From NCBI RefSeq assembly GCF_000194155.1, contig NZ_GL877878.1, forward strand, positions 1,175,118-1,239,117: DNA of 64,000 nt. The letters are read 5' to 3'. Below are positions 62,676 through 64,000 of the stretch, in pieces (position 1 is the stretch's first letter; every line of letters starts with the position of its first letter). Source of the DNA: Saccharopolyspora spinosa NRRL 18395 (lineage in GTDB: Bacteria; Actinomycetota; Actinomycetes; Mycobacteriales; Pseudonocardiaceae). Made by a program: the position numbers and the translations under genes. Below the pieces are notes generated by a model that had not been told where the DNA came from, ran no database searches, and was given only the letters and a program-made list of their open reading frames with translations.

Positions 62676-63000
62676 AGCCATTCATCGCCTCCAGCGTCGT
62701 GCCCGGATTACTGGCACCATCACCCGAAGAACGCCACGCTCACCGCACCATCGCCGGCCAGCTTCCCCGCCACTGCCATCCCGCAGATCAGCGGCGGACC
62801 ACCACCGACGATTCCGTTGGCGCCCAACATGTCCTTGCTCAGATCCGCGATGTGCATCGAGCCGCCCTTGCCGTTGCACGACCCGCTGCGCCGCCCGAAA
62901 ATCTCGGCCATCATTGCCGCCGGAAGAGCTGCAACAGGCTCCAACAGCCCACAGCCGACATACATCACCCGATCGGCGTGCCCCTGCCGGTGCTCGGCGA
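62675..63000 (-). pseudogene. acetoin/pyruvate dehydrogenase E1-alpha fragment
   Basis: AAMMAEIFGRRSGSCNGKGG SMHIADLSKDMLGANGIVGG GPPLICGMAVAGKL ... VAFFG, then one inserted T, then DGASNPGTTLEAMNG. This is the TPP-binding heart of AcoA-type E1-alpha subunits (GDGASN). At about 62675 it fuses abruptly to the E2 relic, so the end of E1-alpha, E1-beta and the start of E2 are deleted. The N-terminal third is also frameshifted. Confidence 0.75.
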
Positions 63001-63260
63001 ACGCATGGTTGAATACCGGCGTGCCGCGTTGGCGCCGACTAGAAAGCAGTGGGCAGGTCGACAGCCGGGCGAGCACCTTCACCAAGGGGATCACGCCATG
63101 AACAGGCACTCCGCACCCCGCGCCTGACGCATTCCTCCGCGCGCAGCCCCTGTCTCTCGCAGCACCCGGGCACCCCCCACCAGCAGCTGCACCCTGCTCG
63201 ATCGAGCTCCAGACCACGGGATCCCGCGCGCCCCAACACTCCTGGAGAAACCAGCACCGC

Positions 63261-64000
63261 ATGTCCTTCAACCACACCGTCATCGAAGAATTCCGCGCCA
63301 AAGCGGGCAAAGTCGGCGGCCCCTTCGCAGACAACGACCTCCTCCTGCTCACCACCACCGGCGCCAAAACCCAACGCCCGCACACCGTCCCACTCGGCTA
63401 CGTCCGCAACGGCGACCAACTGCTGATCACCGGCTCCAACCTCGGCGCACCCCACCACCCCGCCTGGTACCACAACCTCCTCGCCCACCCACTGGTCCAA
63501 GTCGAAATCAGCACCGAAACGTTCGAAGCCATCGCCATCCCCGCCGAAGGGCCCCACCGCGACCAACTCTTCGAACACATCACCCGAACAGCACCCGGCT
63601 TCGCCGACTACCAAACCCGCACCAACCGAACCCTGCCCGTGATCGCACTCCAACGAACCGAAGATCCCGTAGGCGCCACACACGAGATCACCAACCTCGC
63701 CGACAAACTCCTGCAGGTCCACGGCTGGCTACGCGCCCAACTCCAGCACGTCCGCACCGAAGCCCACACCCACCTCACCGCGCGAACCAGCAGCGACCGC
63801 CAACCACCGAGCCTCGGCATGCAGATCCGCCAGCACTGCCTGGCCTTCTGCGAATTCCTGACCTTCCACCACACCAGCGAAAACGACCACATCTTCCCCG
63901 CCCTCGCCCACTACCACCCGCACCTGCGCGACGCCCTCGACCGCCTCCACGCCGAACACCGCACCGTCGCGCGCATCAAAGACGAAATCCTCGCCCTACT
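63261..64000 (+). CDS. deazaflavin-dependent nitroreductase-like domain fused to hemerythrin (partial)
   Basis: 246 residues to the window edge, still open. Residues 1-130: SFNHTVIEEFRAKAGKVGGP, LLLTTTGAKTQRPHTVPLGY, PAWYHNLLAHPLVQVEISTE are the split-barrel fold of Ddn-type F420-dependent nitroreductases. Residues 140-246: HEITNLADKLLQVHGWLRAQ, LRQHCLAFCEFLTFHH-like helices with HHTSENDHIFPAL and LHAEH supply the di-iron histidines and Glu of an HHE hemerythrin. Likely an F420-linked redox enzyme with oxygen or NO sensing. ATG 63261 has GGAGA 12 bases upstream. Confidence 0.85.
   Translation, partial: MSFNHTVIEEFRAKAGKVGGPFADNDLLLLTTTGAKTQRPHTVPLGYVRNGDQLLITGSNLGAPHHPAWYHNLLAHPLVQVEISTETFEAIAIPAEGPHRDQLFEHITRTAPGFADYQTRTNRTLPVIALQRTEDPVGATHEITNLADKLLQVHGWLRAQLQHVRTEAHTHLTARTSSDRQPPSLGMQIRQHCLAFCEFLTFHHTSENDHIFPALAHYHPHLRDALDRLHAEHRTVARIKDEILAL

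Overview
The window is very GC-rich DNA with strong G/C third-position bias and frequent GTG and TTG starts. Many promoters place a TANNNT -10 box 6-7 bases before the start codon, which predicts leaderless mRNAs. Together with mycothiol-type enzymes, deazaflavin-type reductases, ECF42 sigma factors and an rppA-P450-cupin pigment operon, this points to an actinomycete, most plausibly Pseudonocardiaceae such as a Saccharopolyspora relative (inference). No rRNA, tRNA or CRISPR array was seen. The region reads as accessory chromosome: intact small operons alternate with a dense graveyard of broken genes.

Layout. 0-11.6 kb: EamA exporter and divergent LysR, a metallo-beta-lactamase-fold protein, an ATPase, a GT9-like glycosyltransferase, a large EndoQ-like/UvrD fusion, an SDR, a Cys-rich pentapeptide-repeat protein and a coiled-coil protein. 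11.6-16.3 kb: RidA, acetyltransferase, integrase and carboxylesterase relics around an operon of a DHFR-like reductase, a DGPF protein and an ECF42 sigma factor; this operon is bracketed by an inverted 34-bp repeat. 16.3-20 kb: GNAT, malate dehydrogenase and a second DGPF-ECF42 pair. 20-24 kb: a LysE-type gene split by a 3.3-kb element with 10-bp terminal inverted repeats and a GATC duplication. 24-33 kb: ArsR/MFS pair, a resistance-like operon (broken ABC-F, Vat-type acetyltransferase, hydrolase, SDR), a GNAT, and a frameshifted auxiliary tryptophanyl-tRNA synthetase behind a Trp-Trp leader peptide.

33-43 kb: ASCH-like protein, BKACE enzyme, ArsR-AHSA1 operon, monooxygenase, a Tn3-family remnant with intact ends and an AACAT duplication inside a hydrolase gene, then the type III PKS (rppA), P450 and cupin operon. 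43-52 kb: transporter and phosphotransferase relics, another Tn3 transposase relic, a SWIM/SNF2 pair whose helicase has lost its N-terminal half, a broken LRR gene and an alpha-mannosidase. 52-64 kb: HemK-type methyltransferase, MFS/MarR pair, GntR and gamma-carbonic anhydrase, maleylpyruvate isomerase-like protein, aminoglycoside/hydroxyurea kinase, DUF1697 and STAS proteins, acetoin dehydrogenase relics and a nitroreductase-hemerythrin fusion running off the end.

The most informative items are the two insertions whose removal rejoins the host genes, the Trp leader upstream of trpS, the EndoQ-UvrD fusion, and the matched ATAAT-N4-ATTAT palindromes near the pigment operon. All function calls come from reading the translated sequence; no database search was run.
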